A stretch of DNA of 64,000 nt from assembly GCA_902627495.1 (NCBI GenBank), contig CACOJS010000005.1, forward strand, positions 1 through 64,000. Reading direction: 5' to 3'. The notes under the pieces are model-generated. The model made no database searches and was not told the origin of the DNA. It was given only the letters and a program-made list of their open reading frames with translations. Below are positions 8,456-19,117 of the stretch, piece after piece. The DNA is from Hydrogenophilales bacterium (GTDB lineage: Bacteria > Pseudomonadota > Gammaproteobacteria > Burkholderiales > Eutrophovitaceae). Made by a program: the position numbers and the translations under genes. Positions within the stretch are counted from its first letter, which is position 1; each line of letters opens with the position of its first letter.

Positions 8456-8746
8456 ATGAAGATTCGTCCGTTGCATGATCGGGTAGTTGTCAAGCGTCTG
8501 GAGGATGAGAAAACCACAGCGTCTGGCATAGTTATTCCCGATAGCGCAGCTGAGAAACCCGATACAGGAGAGGTTATAGCAGTTGGCGGTGGAAAAGTTT
8601 TGGAGGATGGCAAGGTCAGGGCTGTAGATGTGAAGGTTGGAGACAAGATCTTGTTCGGTAAGTATTCAGGTCAATCCGTAAAGATCGATGGTGATGAGCT
8701 ATTGGTCATGCGCGAAGACGACATAATGGGAGTTATGGAGGGTTAA
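8456..8746 (+). CDS. groES: Co-chaperonin GroES
   Basis: This 96-residue lid of the GroEL chamber begins [16 protein letters not shown] and contains the mobile-loop region ([13 protein letters not shown]) that contacts GroEL. Length and sequence are typical. An AAGGAGA ribosome site lies about 8 bases before the ATG. It is the first gene of the groESL operon, under the CIRCE/sigma70 promoter region just upstream, and is followed by groEL after 50 bases. Confidence 0.98.
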   Translation: MKIRPLHDRVVVKRLEDEKTTASGIVIPDSAAEKPDTGEVIAVGGGKVLEDGKVRAVDVKVGDKILFGKYSGQSVKIDGDELLVMREDDIMGVMEG

Positions 8747-8790
8747 AATCCAACATTGAATTCCCTCCAATATATAAAAACAGGAGCTAA

Positions 8791-10461
<1,671 letters not shown>

Positions 10462-10502
10462 CCCAAATCAAGCTCAGCAGTAGATTTTCCACTCAAGTTA
10501 AG

Positions 10503-10536
10503 AAAACGTCTCTCCCGTCGAGAGGCGTTTTTTTTC
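10503..10536 (+). terminator. Rho-independent terminator after groEL
   Basis: AACGTCTCTC pairs with GAGAGGCGTT (one G-U pair) across a short CCGTC-type loop and is followed by a run of eight or more T. It lies 40 bases after the groEL stop. Confidence 0.85.
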
Positions 10537-10618
10537 TGGTGTGCATTGCTATAGCCACAGTGTTATCATGGGGTATCTTGTATGCCTACTAGTAGAGAAG
10601 TAATAAACAGGGGGGAGT

Positions 10619-10870
10619 ATGTCAAGTAATCAAGAGTATTGGAAAGCAAACATTTCATTGCTTTTGCGGTGTTTGGCGGTATGGTTTGTAGTTTCGTATG
10701 GTTTTGGAATTCTCTTGGTAGAGCAGCTCAATGATTTAGCCCATCTGGGTGGGTACCCTTTGGGATTTTGGTTTGCTCAGCAGGGATCAATCTATGCATT
10801 TGTAATCCTGATCTTTTATTATGTTAAGAAGATAAATGAACTCGATAAACAATTTGGTGTAGACGAATAG
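10619..10870 (+). CDS. Sodium/solute symporter small subunit (DUF4212)
   Basis: This small membrane protein of 83 residues has two hydrophobic segments (about 10-33 and 55-75) and the family pattern YWKANISLLLRCLAVWF near the start. DUF4212 proteins are encoded just before SSS-family symporters of the VC_2705 type and are thought to be their partner subunit. A very strong AGGGGGGAG ribosome site precedes the ATG. The symporter gene begins 9 bases after the stop, so the two are co-translated. Confidence 0.88.
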   Translation: MSSNQEYWKANISLLLRCLAVWFVVSYGFGILLVEQLNDLAHLGGYPLGFWFAQQGSIYAFVILIFYYVKKINELDKQFGVDE

Positions 10871-10879
10871 GGGAGAAAA

Positions 10880-12637
10880 ATGAGTCTTACTGAATTAACA
10901 TACTTAGTTGTTGGGGCAACCTTTGTTTTGTACATCTATATTGCGGTAAAGTCTCGTGCATCTAGTACAGGTGAGTTTTATGTAGCAGGTAAGGGAGTGC
11001 CACCCGTCATCAACGGGATGGCTACAGCCGCTGACTGGATGTCGGCGGCATCATTTATATCCCTAGCGGGAATCATTGGTTTCGTGGGCTACCAAGGAAG
11101 CCAGTATTTGATGGGATGGACTGGAGGGTATGTATTACTTGCTCTGTTATTAGCCCCATATCTGAGAAAATTTGGAAAGTTTACGGTACCAGAGTTTATT
11201 GGTGATCGGTTTTACTCACAGACAGCTAGAATAGTAGCAGTGGTATGTCTAATCTTTATTTCCTTCACTTACGTAGCGGGACAAATGAGAGGGGTTGGGA
11301 TAGTTTTCTCTCGTTTCCTGGAGGTGCCCATTGAGACCGGTTTACTAATTGGGACTGGTATTGTTTTCTTGTATGCGGTCTTAGGTGGTATGAAAGGAAT
11401 AACTTACACGCAGGTTGCCCAGTATTGTGTTTTGATTTTTGCCTACAGTGTACCCGCAATCTTTATCTCATTTCAGCTTACTGGTAATCCCATACCTCAA
11501 TTAGGGTTAGGGTCGGATTTGGTTCAAGAGCCGGGGGTATATCTCCTGACCAAACTGGATACCATCGTGCAAGACCTTGGCTTCAACAGTTATGTCGATT
11601 CAATAAGCGTCAGTACCGTGAATATGTTCTGTATTACGGTTGCACTGATGGTAGGCACGGCTGGTTTGCCTCATGTAATTGTCCGGTTTTTCACCGTTCC
11701 GAAGGTCAGAGACGCCAGGAGTTCCGCGGGATGGGCATTAGTGTTTATAGCGATCCTCTATACCACAGCTCCTGCAGTAGCTGTTATGGCGAGGTATAAC
11801 CTTATTAACACTGTCCATCCAAGTGTTACTGACACTGGGGTCACCAGCATGGATTACCAGGAGCGTCCAGAATGGATTAAGCGTTGGGAGGAGACCAAAT
11901 TAATTCAGTGGGAAGACTCCAATGATGATGGAAAAGTTCAATATTTTAATGATAAAAATGCCGATTTTGCAGCTACTGCCAAAGAGACACTGGGGTGGGA
12001 AAAGAGCGAACTCAAGGTTGATAGAGATATTATGGTGTTGGCAAATCCAGAAATTGCAAACCTACCCAATTGGGTAATCGCACTTATAGCGGCCGGTGGT
12101 ATAGCTGCTGCTTTATCCACGGCAGCCGGGTTGTTACTAGTGATTTCGTCATCCATCTCCCATGATTTATTGAAGGGAGCAATTATGAAAAAAATCTCGG
12201 AGAAAGAGGAATTGTTAGCTGGAAGAATCGCCGCAGCGGTTGCTATCGGCGTGGCCTTCTATCTTGGGTTAAAACCGCCAGGTTTTGTGGCTCAGGTAGT
12301 AGCGTTTGCCTTTGGTCTGGCAGCATCAAGTTTGTTTCCAGTGATTTTAATGGGTATCTTCAGCAAAAGACTGAACAAATGGGGTGCTATATCTGGAATG
12401 TTGACGGGGTTAATTTTTACGATGGGTTACATCCTGTATTTCAAGGGTGTGTTTTTTGAACCAATGGCTGCCAATATACCAGAAAATTGGCTTTTTGGAA
12501 TTTCGCCAGAGGGAATTGGTACCATTGGGATGTTATTAAATTTCATAGTAGCATTTGTGGTTTCTTCATTGACTGAGCCGCCACCCCAGCATATTCAGGA
12601 GATGGTTGAGGACATAAGGGTGCCAAGGTCAGCATAA
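10880..12637 (+). CDS. Sodium:solute symporter, VC_2705 type (ActP-like)
   Basis: This is a 585-residue inner-membrane symporter of the SSS family, with about 13 predicted helices, the AADWMSAASFISLAG block near residues 50-65 and the GLAASSLFPV segment in the last third. Family members take up acetate or other small carboxylates with sodium, but the substrate here cannot be told from sequence. An unusual hydrophilic loop of about 80 residues lies between about 310 and 390. It contains DSNDDGKVQYFN at 346-357, which reads like an EF-hand calcium loop. The gene pairs with the DUF4212 subunit upstream. Confidence 0.88.
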   Translation: MSLTELTYLVVGATFVLYIYIAVKSRASSTGEFYVAGKGVPPVINGMATAADWMSAASFISLAGIIGFVGYQGSQYLMGWTGGYVLLALLLAPYLRKFGKFTVPEFIGDRFYSQTARIVAVVCLIFISFTYVAGQMRGVGIVFSRFLEVPIETGLLIGTGIVFLYAVLGGMKGITYTQVAQYCVLIFAYSVPAIFISFQLTGNPIPQLGLGSDLVQEPGVYLLTKLDTIVQDLGFNSYVDSISVSTVNMFCITVALMVGTAGLPHVIVRFFTVPKVRDARSSAGWALVFIAILYTTAPAVAVMARYNLINTVHPSVTDTGVTSMDYQERPEWIKRWEETKLIQWEDSNDDGKVQYFNDKNADFAATAKETLGWEKSELKVDRDIMVLANPEIANLPNWVIALIAAGGIAAALSTAAGLLLVISSSISHDLLKGAIMKKISEKEELLAGRIAAAVAIGVAFYLGLKPPGFVAQVVAFAFGLAASSLFPVILMGIFSKRLNKWGAISGMLTGLIFTMGYILYFKGVFFEPMAANIPENWLFGISPEGIGTIGMLLNFIVAFVVSSLTEPPPQHIQEMVEDIRVPRSA

Positions 12638-12653
12638 GTCAAAGGAAAAATCG

Positions 12654-12690
12654 ATATGGGCAGAGGCGAAAACGGTTCTTCCCATATTTT
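12654..12690 (+). terminator. Probable terminator after the symporter gene
   Basis: ATATGGGCAGA (from 12654) can pair with TCTTCCCATAT (ending at 12687), leaving one mismatch and a loop of about 12 bases, followed by TTTTCGTT. It lies 17 bases after the symporter stop. The T-tract is short, so efficiency is uncertain. Confidence 0.5.
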
Positions 12691-12727
12691 CGTTCATCAC
12701 TATTTTTTGTATAATTCATAGAAGTTT

Positions 12728-12803
12728 GGCCAAGTAGCTCAGTCGGTAGAGCAGTGGACTGAAAATCCTCGTGTCGGTGGTTCGATTCCGCCCTTGGCCA
12801 CCA
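12728..12803 (+). tRNA. tRNA-Phe (GAA)
   Basis: A 76-base cloverleaf with encoded CCA. The acceptor arms GGCCAAG and CTTGGCC pair fully, the D-arm AGCTCAGTCGGTAGAGC is standard, the anticodon loop CTGAAAA reads GAA, and the T-loop is TTCGATT. The anticodon stem GTGGA/TCCTC contains one U-U mismatch at its second pair. Confidence 0.95.
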
Positions 12804-12910
12804 AGTCTCTACATTGCTAATTGTTTTGCTGCTAATTAATAAGGTCTAAGAATATCTTTACTTTTCATTTAACTGTCTATTTCTAGGGAAAAAGTAGGGT
12901 TTTGGTCGAC

Positions 12911-13450
12911 GTGAGAAATCAATTCTTTTCTATTTTGAAATTGCTCACATTACTTTGGATGGCAGAGTCGAATGCTTGGACTATAGTTGGTAAGGTAACT
13001 GACGTTTACGACGGTGACAGCATAACTGTTTTAGAAGATAAAACTGGTTGGACTCGGCTGATTAGGCTCTCGGCTATTGATGCTCCTGAACTTGCTCAGC
13101 CTTTCGGTCAAAAATCTCGTGATTTTCTGTATACCTTTGCTTTTGGCAAGAAAGTAACAGCAGACTGCTACAGGACAATTCGTCAGAGAATAGAAATCTG
13201 TACTGTAACAATGAACGAAAAAGACCTAGGATTGAATCAGTTGGAAGCTGGTATGGCATGGAGATTTAGACTTTATGTTGAGGGCGTTCATCCCAAAAAA
13301 AGATACCCCTATGAGCTTGCTGAGAAAAAAGCAAAATTAGAAAAAGCAGGACTATGGGCTGCCGAGAATCCAGTTCGCCCCTATAAATGGCGTGAAAAAT
13401 TTGAGAGATGGGATTGGTATTGGGATTGGTATTATTATCAAGATTGGTAG
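12911..13450 (+). CDS. Secreted staphylococcal-nuclease-like (thermonuclease) protein
   Basis: A signal peptide (MRNQFFSILKLLTLLW, cut near SNA) is followed by an SNase fold. VTDVYDGDSITV supplies the calcium-binding Asp residues, RLIRLSAIDAPEL supplies a catalytic Arg and Glu, and LNQLEAGMAW is the usual later motif. It should cleave nucleic acid in the periplasm or outside the cell. GTG at 12911 is preferred because TAGGG lies about 11 bases before it and it opens the signal peptide; a TTG nine bases earlier is too close to that site. The C-terminus is odd: the last ~14 residues are almost only Trp, Tyr and Asp. The 3' end overlaps the converging transporter gene by 13 bases. Confidence 0.82.
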   Translation: MRNQFFSILKLLTLLWMAESNAWTIVGKVTDVYDGDSITVLEDKTGWTRLIRLSAIDAPELAQPFGQKSRDFLYTFAFGKKVTADCYRTIRQRIEICTVTMNEKDLGLNQLEAGMAWRFRLYVEGVHPKKRYPYELAEKKAKLEKAGLWAAENPVRPYKWREKFERWDWYWDWYYYQDW

Positions 13451-14433
13451 CTATTCTCATTGTCAACTTTTATGCCTTTTTCAAAGGCACGAAGTCGTTT
13501 ATAAACAGATATAAGCTCTACAATAATGTTCCAGCTCCTTACGAGAAACTGGAAGGAAGACTCAACCTGACCAAATGCGCGCACTATCTGTTGCATGACG
13601 CCAAGTGTTATCGCGGCACCGATGATTGTCGGACCCAGTGCTATGTATGGTACCAAGACACCAAACTGCAGATAGGACCATTTGGCAATATCAAAATACA
13701 TATAATGAAAAAATAAGCGGAAATAATTTTTGCGGACATTAAAAAACAATTCTCGGATGGTTGGTGGAGAAGCTCTATCCTCATGATCTTCTCCAAAGAC
13801 AAGCTCTTTTCTATAAGCGGCCTCAACTTTCTGATTATTAAATTCAAGGCCAGGAAGTTTTATTCCAACCACGGCAAGAACCGCCGTTCCAAATAATGCG
13901 AAGATTATCGCAATATAGACGAGGGCATGATCTACTTCACCCAGAAAAGGAACTATTTTGATAGCTTTGGAAAGCTCCCAGAGAATAGGTAGGAAAGCAA
14001 CTAAAGTAAGTATTGACTCCAAAAAGTTAGCACCTAAAGTTTCAACGATTGCCGCGAATCGCCGAGAGTCTTCTTGAATTCTCTGGCTGGCACCTTCTAT
14101 ATGTCGCAATTTAGCCCAAAAACGCATATAAAAGTCATTCATCGCATGTCTCCAGCGAAAGACCCAATGCTTAGTATAAAAGCTGAGAAATACAGCAACC
14201 ACAACGTATATTCCCGCTATTTTCCCAAAAGTTAGGATAAAGCCGTAATATTCCGATATGGTAACAGCACCAGCTTCCCCAAGAGCTTTTTGCACTAAAT
14301 CATAAAACCCGCCAAACCATTCATTTATCATGACATTGACTTGTACTTGATACCAAGTTCCTGCGATTATTATGATTACTCCGGGCCAAGCCCATGTTGC
14401 CCATTCTTTAGCAAGGAAAAAAGACCTAAACAC
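13438..14433 (-). CDS. SbmA/BacA-like family transporter
   Basis: This 331-residue inner-membrane protein matches the SbmA/BacA-like family, relatives of the membrane half of ABC exporters that import peptides and other compounds using the proton gradient. Visible are about six to seven hydrophobic segments, the family block KHWVFRWRHAMNDFYMRFW near 85-105, and GASQRIQEDSRRFA just after it. There is no ATPase domain. The gene stands alone on its strand and its tail overlaps the nuclease gene. The substrate is not known; uptake of antimicrobial peptides or cobalamin-like compounds is known for relatives. Confidence 0.85.
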   Translation of the reverse strand: MFRSFFLAKEWATWAWPGVIIIIAGTWYQVQVNVMINEWFGGFYDLVQKALGEAGAVTISEYYGFILTFGKIAGIYVVVAVFLSFYTKHWVFRWRHAMNDFYMRFWAKLRHIEGASQRIQEDSRRFAAIVETLGANFLESILTLVAFLPILWELSKAIKIVPFLGEVDHALVYIAIIFALFGTAVLAVVGIKLPGLEFNNQKVEAAYRKELVFGEDHEDRASPPTIRELFFNVRKNYFRLFFHYMYFDIAKWSYLQFGVLVPYIALGPTIIGAAITLGVMQQIVRAFGQVESSFQFLVRSWNIIVELISVYKRLRAFEKGIKVDNENSYQS

Positions 14434-14536
14434 TATTTGCTACCTCGAGAGATGTTAATGAATCAAGAAAACGTTTTTGAAGCCGATAATAAAATTGCCG
14501 ATAAACGGTTGCGATCATAGCCGCATGTTAAAATTT

Positions 14537-14566
14537 TTGCTAGTTCTAAAGGTACGGCATTATATT
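14537..14566 (+). promoter_or_regulatory. Sigma70-like promoter for the gene at 14608
   Basis: TTGCTA (14537-14542) and TATATT (14561-14566) are spaced by 18 bases and match the consensus at 4 and 5 of 6 positions. Transcription would begin near 14573, about 35 bases before the GTG start. Confidence 0.45.
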
Positions 14567-14607
14567 AGGAAAAAAGGCTCGATGTAAAAAAAAGGGGCAC
14601 ACTAATA

Positions 14608-15150
14608 GTGAAGAGAATAATCTTAGAAGTGATTTTGGGAGTTTTAATGGTGACTTTTGGTATATTTGCCTATATGCAAATGTCTAAAGTTGCTTCCCTA
14701 GAGAAACAATTGAACGATGTAGCCCAACTCCAGGAAGAGACCAATAAGCTTAAAGAAGAGCTTGCTGGCAGTGCATCAGAATTGGAAACGCTTAGGGTCA
14801 AAGGCAGAATTCTCGAAGCTATAAGATCAGCACTATCCAGTGGTATTGCACTAAAAGACATACAGGCAGCTGCTACAGCTGAAGCCACAAGCCTTTCAGA
14901 AAACTCTGAAGAAGGGACTACAGCAAATAGTGATAATGGTATGAATCCGGATAGACTTTTGGCCATTGGGGCACTAAGGATGTTGATCTATGGCGAAACG
15001 GACCAGAAGGCCTTAAGTTCATTCGAGAAAGCTTTAGACATGGTTGATTTGCGATCAAAATTAAAGGCAGTTTGTGCTGCTCAGGCGGGTATTGCAGCTT
15101 CTGGAAAACAGATTAACATTCTCTCAGAGTGTGCAAATAAGGAGCCATAA
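14608..15150 (+). CDS. Membrane-anchored coiled-coil hypothetical protein
   Basis: This 180-residue protein starts with GTG, preceded by AAAAGGGGC. Residues 4-24 form one hydrophobic anchor, about 28-68 form a Leu/Glu/Lys-rich coiled coil, and a low-complexity Ser/Glu/Asn linker (about 92-112) precedes a helical C-terminal domain with one Cys pair region (AVCAAQ, LSECANK). The layout suggests a single-pass inner-membrane protein facing the periplasm. I do not recognise a family. Its own promoter is likely, and it stands between the SbmA-like gene and the hemA operon. Confidence 0.65.
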   Translation: MKRIILEVILGVLMVTFGIFAYMQMSKVASLEKQLNDVAQLQEETNKLKEELAGSASELETLRVKGRILEAIRSALSSGIALKDIQAAATAEATSLSENSEEGTTANSDNGMNPDRLLAIGALRMLIYGETDQKALSSFEKALDMVDLRSKLKAVCAAQAGIAASGKQINILSECANKEP

Positions 15151-15183
15151 CCCTTTACAGAGTCAAACGCAGGCTTTTTTGCC

Positions 15184-15354
15184 CTAGAATGATACTTTGT
15201 TAATCAAAAAAGCAACCAATGTTGCAAAGGCCACCGCCAGTCCCATTAATATCATCATTTTTTTAGCTAGTGCATTCTGTATGAGAAGCTCGAGTTTGCC
15301 TGCTAGAGGTGCTACTTGTCCCAAAATCCTCTGCGTAATTTCCCTAAAATCCAA
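15184..15354 (-). CDS. Candidate small membrane protein (56 aa)
   Basis: On the minus strand a TTG at 15352-15354 is preceded by an AGGGAG ribosome site eight bases upstream. It opens a 56-residue frame that ends at 15184. The first half (DFREITQRILGQVAPLAGKL) looks amphipathic; after a KK pair the second half (MMILMGLAVAFATLVAFLI) is a clear membrane helix. No family is recognised. It fills most of the 337-base gap between the coiled-coil gene and hemA and converges with the former. The good ribosome site and sensible composition support it, but the TTG start and small size keep confidence low. Confidence 0.4.
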   Translation of the reverse strand: MDFREITQRILGQVAPLAGKLELLIQNALAKKMMILMGLAVAFATLVAFLINKVSF

Positions 15355-15453
15355 AGCTTAAACTCCCTATAACCATAAAATCCATTTACATTACTTCACT
15401 CTACCACAGGAAGCTCAGGGTAACTATTGGCACAAAAAAAAGTATTTTGGAAG

Positions 15454-15459
15454 TATAAT
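15454..15459 (+). promoter_or_regulatory. Possible -10 element for the hemA operon
   Basis: A perfect TATAAT lies 28 bases before the hemA ATG. The nearest -35-like hexamer, TTGGCA at 15427, is 21 bases away, too far for a standard promoter, so only the -10 box is proposed. Confidence 0.35.
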
Positions 15460-15487
15460 TACCCTTTTTATCAGCTAAATTACTTCA

Positions 15488-16738
15488 ATGAAGCCGTTAT
15501 TTGCTTTTGGCGTAAACCACCATAATACCCCAGTGAATGTGAGGGAAAAGGTCGTTTTTAATTCAGAAATACTAGAAACCGGTTTAAGAGATATATCAAA
15601 AAATGCAGCCGTACCCGAGGTTGCAATTGTATCTACTTGTAATAGGACTGAGGTGTATTGTGGTGGAGGTAACCCCCAAGATGCTATTAAATGGCTACCC
15701 AAATTTCATAATCTTGATTCAAATCTTATAAAGCCATATATCTATTTGTTGCCCGGTGATAGAGCTGTTTCACATGCATTTCGAGTTGCTAGTGGACTTG
15801 ATTCGATGATTGTAGGAGAGCCTCAGATCCTCGGGCAGATAAAACGAGCTGTAAAGAGTGCTGAGGTTGCTGGTACCATGGGAACCCTTCTTCACAAGCT
15901 CTTTCAAAAAACTTTTGCAGTGGCGAAAAGGGTTCGGTCTGAGACAAATATAGGAGCTCATTCAATTTCCATGGCGTCTATTGCTGTTGATTTAGGGGAG
16001 CGCTTATTTCCCAATATATCTGACCGAAAAGTGATGTGCCTGGGAGCTGGTGAAATGGTTGATCTCTTTGCTACACATTTTTTTTCAGTAGGTGTGCGGA
16101 ATATAACTTTTGCCAATCGGTCTGTGCACAGGGCACAAGAGCTGGCACTGAAGTTTGGTGGCAAATATGTTTCAGTGAATGATATTCCGAAAGTTATAAG
16201 TGATTGTGATATAGTTTTCTCCTGTACAGCTAGTCCGATACCTGTGTTAGGAAAGGGGACCATAGAAAGGGCTATTAAGGTCCGCAGACATGAGCCTATG
16301 ATTCTCTTTGATCTTGGTGTTCCGAGGGATATCGAGCCAGAAATCAAGAAAATGGATGACATTTTTCTGTACACCCTTGATGATTTGGGAGTAGTGGCAC
16401 AGGAAGGATTGGAATTAAGGCGGGCTGCTGTCGATAAAGCTGAAACAATAATTACCTCTGGGGTTGATGAGTTTATGGGGTGGCTTAGCAAAAGGCGAAA
16501 CCTTCCTATAATCATGAGTCTTCAAGAACAAATGGAGCAGCACAGAAGTCTTGAGGTCGATCGTGCAAAAAAAATGCTAAAAAAAGGAGAAAATCCTGAG
16601 ACAGTCTTAGATCAGATTTCAAGATCGCTTGTTAATAAAATAATGCATGGTCCAATCAGTGCACTCAATGAAGTGAGTCTGACTGACCGAGATGAAATTG
16701 TTCGTGCCCTTAGCCGGATAGCAAAAAAAAGGGACTGA
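15488..16738 (+). CDS. hemA: Glutamyl-tRNA reductase
   Basis: HemA reduces glutamyl-tRNA to glutamate-1-semialdehyde, the committed step of haem synthesis by the C5 pathway. The 416-residue protein has the nucleophile Cys51 in [10 protein letters not shown], the [15 protein letters not shown] block near 100-115, an NADPH-binding GAGEMV in the middle and the C-terminal dimerisation helices. It is followed after 2 bases by prfA, the order hemA-prfA-prmC-grxD being typical of betaproteobacteria. Confidence 0.97.
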   Translation: MKPLFAFGVNHHNTPVNVREKVVFNSEILETGLRDISKNAAVPEVAIVSTCNRTEVYCGGGNPQDAIKWLPKFHNLDSNLIKPYIYLLPGDRAVSHAFRVASGLDSMIVGEPQILGQIKRAVKSAEVAGTMGTLLHKLFQKTFAVAKRVRSETNIGAHSISMASIAVDLGERLFPNISDRKVMCLGAGEMVDLFATHFFSVGVRNITFANRSVHRAQELALKFGGKYVSVNDIPKVISDCDIVFSCTASPIPVLGKGTIERAIKVRRHEPMILFDLGVPRDIEPEIKKMDDIFLYTLDDLGVVAQEGLELRRAAVDKAETIITSGVDEFMGWLSKRRNLPIIMSLQEQMEQHRSLEVDRAKKMLKKGENPETVLDQISRSLVNKIMHGPISALNEVSLTDRDEIVRALSRIAKKRD

Positions 16739-16740
16739 AT

Positions 16741-17823
16741 ATGAAGGAAACTATTCGGGCCAAGCTGTCCAAGCTATCTGCTCGGCTGGAAGAAGTGAAC
16801 ATTTTACTTTCAACTGAGGATGCTACCAAAGACATTGAAAAGTACCGGCAACTGAGTAAAGAGCACGCCGAGATTTCCCCCATAAGCCTCGCCTATAAAT
16901 CTTTTCTTGAGGGCGAGAAAAACATAGAAGGAGCAAAAGAGTTGCTAGATGATCCAGATTTGAAAGAGTTAGCAGAGGATGATTTAAAAAAAAATCTAGA
17001 GGATTTGGACCGTTTAGAGGCTGATCTATATAGAATGTTGCTCCCTAAAGACCCAAATGACAATAAAAATGTTTATCTTGAGATTAGAGCAGGCACCGGT
17101 GGGGATGAATCAAGTCTTTTTGCTGGTGATCTTTTTCGCATGTATCTGCGGTATGCAGAAAGGCAAAGGTGGAACGTGGAGGTTATCGCAGAGAGTATTA
17201 CAGGCTTGGGAGGATACAAAGAAATAGTTGTTAAGCTTAGTGGTAAAAATGTCTACTCAAGATTGAAATTCGAGTCTGGCGGTCATAGAGTGCAAAGAAT
17301 ACCCGCCACCGAGACTCAAGGAAGAGTACATACGAGTGCTTGCACGGTAGCAATTCTTCCGGAGGCTAATGAGATAGACGAAGTCGAGCTCAGCCATGAT
17401 GAATTGCGAATAGACACATATCGTGCTTCTGGTGCTGGAGGGCAACATGTGAATAAAACCGACTCCGCTGTGAGGATCACACACCTTCCGACGGGCATAG
17501 TGGTTGAGTGTCAGGATGATAGGTCCCAACACAAAAATAAAGCTCAGGCAATGTCAGTGCTAGCTGCTCGTATCAAGAATCAGAAAATTTCAGCACAACA
17601 AGCTGAGGAGGCGGCTACCAGAAAATTGCTTATTGGGAGTGGTGATAGATCTGAACGAATACGTACTTATAATTTTCCTCAAGGTAGGTTGACTGATCAT
17701 CGAATTAACCTCACCTTGTATAAGTTGCAGTCAGCAATCGATGGTGAGTTGGACGAATTACTTGATGCCCTTACTACCGAATATCAGACCGAGCAATTGA
17801 CTGACATAATGAGCTCTCAGTAA
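16741..17823 (+). CDS. prfA: Peptide chain release factor 1
   Basis: RF1 reads UAA and UAG and releases the peptide from the ribosome. The 360 residues have normal length, with the GGQ tripeptide at 233-235 ([13 protein letters not shown]) and the PAT stop-codon recognition motif near 186-188 (RIPATETQG). It starts 2 bases after the hemA stop. Its GGQ glutamine is the substrate of PrmC encoded next. Confidence 0.98.
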   Translation: MKETIRAKLSKLSARLEEVNILLSTEDATKDIEKYRQLSKEHAEISPISLAYKSFLEGEKNIEGAKELLDDPDLKELAEDDLKKNLEDLDRLEADLYRMLLPKDPNDNKNVYLEIRAGTGGDESSLFAGDLFRMYLRYAERQRWNVEVIAESITGLGGYKEIVVKLSGKNVYSRLKFESGGHRVQRIPATETQGRVHTSACTVAILPEANEIDEVELSHDELRIDTYRASGAGGQHVNKTDSAVRITHLPTGIVVECQDDRSQHKNKAQAMSVLAARIKNQKISAQQAEEAATRKLLIGSGDRSERIRTYNFPQGRLTDHRINLTLYKLQSAIDGELDELLDALTTEYQTEQLTDIMSSQ

Positions 17824-17844
17824 ATTATAATTAAACCATGGTGT

Positions 17845-18684
17845 ATGAAAATCTCCCAAGCTATCAAAAATTCCAAAATTAGCAAATCAGAAGCCCGATC
17901 ATTGCTGAGTTTTGTTACTGGTTTAGATATACCCTACCTTATCGCTAATGATGAAACACAACTATGTGATAAAGATTACGTGGACTTCGTAAATATCAGT
18001 CAACGAAGAGAATTAGGCCATCCCATGGGATATCTTATGGGAAAAAAAGAATTTTATGGTTCAGTTTTTACAATAAGTAGAGATGTCTTGATACCTAGGC
18101 CAGAAACCGAGTTGTTGGTAGAGGTGGCATTGGCGAATTTGCCATTGAAGGAGCCATCAAGGTTGCTTGAGCTTGGAACTGGCTGTGGAGTTATAGCAAT
18201 ATCATTATTACTTAATCATCGTAAAATTGTTGTAGACGCTATTGATATTTCGGAGGAGGCTTTGAAATTGGCCCGTCAAAATGCAGATGACTTATTGAGT
18301 GATCTGACACGGATAGATTTTTTTCGAAGTAATTGGTTGGCAGATGTATCTAATGAGGTTAAATATAATATGGTAGTGGCAAATCCTCCTTATGTTGGTG
18401 ATCGGGATGTGCATTTGACAAAAGGAGATGTCCGTTTTGAGCCTAGTATTGCTTTGGTAGGTGGGTCAGATGGACTCTTTCATATCAGACAAATTGTTAG
18501 TAATGTCTTGGGCTATTTGAGTGAGGGAGGTTGGTTAATTGTGGAGCATGGGTATAATCAAGCTGGAGCTGTGCAAGATATATTTCAAGTTAATGGGTAT
18601 TCAAATATAACTCAGATAAAAGATTTGGCTGGAAATTTACGAGTGACGTTGGGTCAGTTGGAAAAGGCTATTGATTATAAATAA
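17845..18684 (+). CDS. prmC: Release factor glutamine methyltransferase
   Basis: PrmC methylates the GGQ glutamine of release factors with S-adenosylmethionine. In 279 residues it carries the SAM motif ELGTGCGVIAISL and the catalytic NPPY at residues 180-183. It lies 21 bases after prfA, in keeping with its function. Confidence 0.96.
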   Translation: MKISQAIKNSKISKSEARSLLSFVTGLDIPYLIANDETQLCDKDYVDFVNISQRRELGHPMGYLMGKKEFYGSVFTISRDVLIPRPETELLVEVALANLPLKEPSRLLELGTGCGVIAISLLLNHRKIVVDAIDISEEALKLARQNADDLLSDLTRIDFFRSNWLADVSNEVKYNMVVANPPYVGDRDVHLTKGDVRFEPSIALVGGSDGLFHIRQIVSNVLGYLSEGGWLIVEHGYNQAGAVQDIFQVNGYSNITQIKDLAGNLRVTLGQLEKAIDYK

Positions 18685-18732
18685 TTTGTAAAGCAAAATG
18701 ATTATAGCTAATTTAGAGAGTGAGGTAACAAT

Positions 18733-19044
18733 ATGGATGTAAAAAATATCTTGGAGAAGCAGATTAAGGAAAACTGCATAGTGTTATATATGAAAGGAAC
18801 GCCGGAGGCACCAATGTGTGGGTTCTCTGCGTCGGCAGTACAAATGCTTGAAGCGTGCGATGTGGAGGATGTCGCTACTGTTAATGTTCTTGAAAATCAG
18901 GATATACGAGAGGGCATCAAAGAGTTTTCAAATTGGCCTACAATTCCGCAACTTTATGTTAATGGGGAATTTGTTGGAGGGGCTGATATTATGAGAGAAA
19001 TGTATCAGTCAGGAGAGTTGAAGAGGCTACTAAATGGCGATTAG
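18733..19044 (+). CDS. grxD: Monothiol glutaredoxin
   Basis: This is a 103-residue monothiol glutaredoxin with the CGFS active site starting at Cys29 and the WPTIPQLYVNGEFVGG glutathione-binding block. Proteins of this type carry or deliver [2Fe-2S] clusters. A GAGTGAGG ribosome site precedes the ATG. It closes the hemA-prfA-prmC cluster. Confidence 0.95.
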   Translation: MDVKNILEKQIKENCIVLYMKGTPEAPMCGFSASAVQMLEACDVEDVATVNVLENQDIREGIKEFSNWPTIPQLYVNGEFVGGADIMREMYQSGELKRLLNGD

Positions 19045-19117
19045 TAGTTTTTTCCGGAGCCAAACATTATGCCAATGTAATGTTGTAGAAAATACTTAAC
19101 TTTAGTTAAAGTGTTTA

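Noticed and set aside
15958-16515. 185-residue minus-strand frame inside hemA
   Set aside because: It lies wholly antisense to conserved hemA and has no family resemblance.
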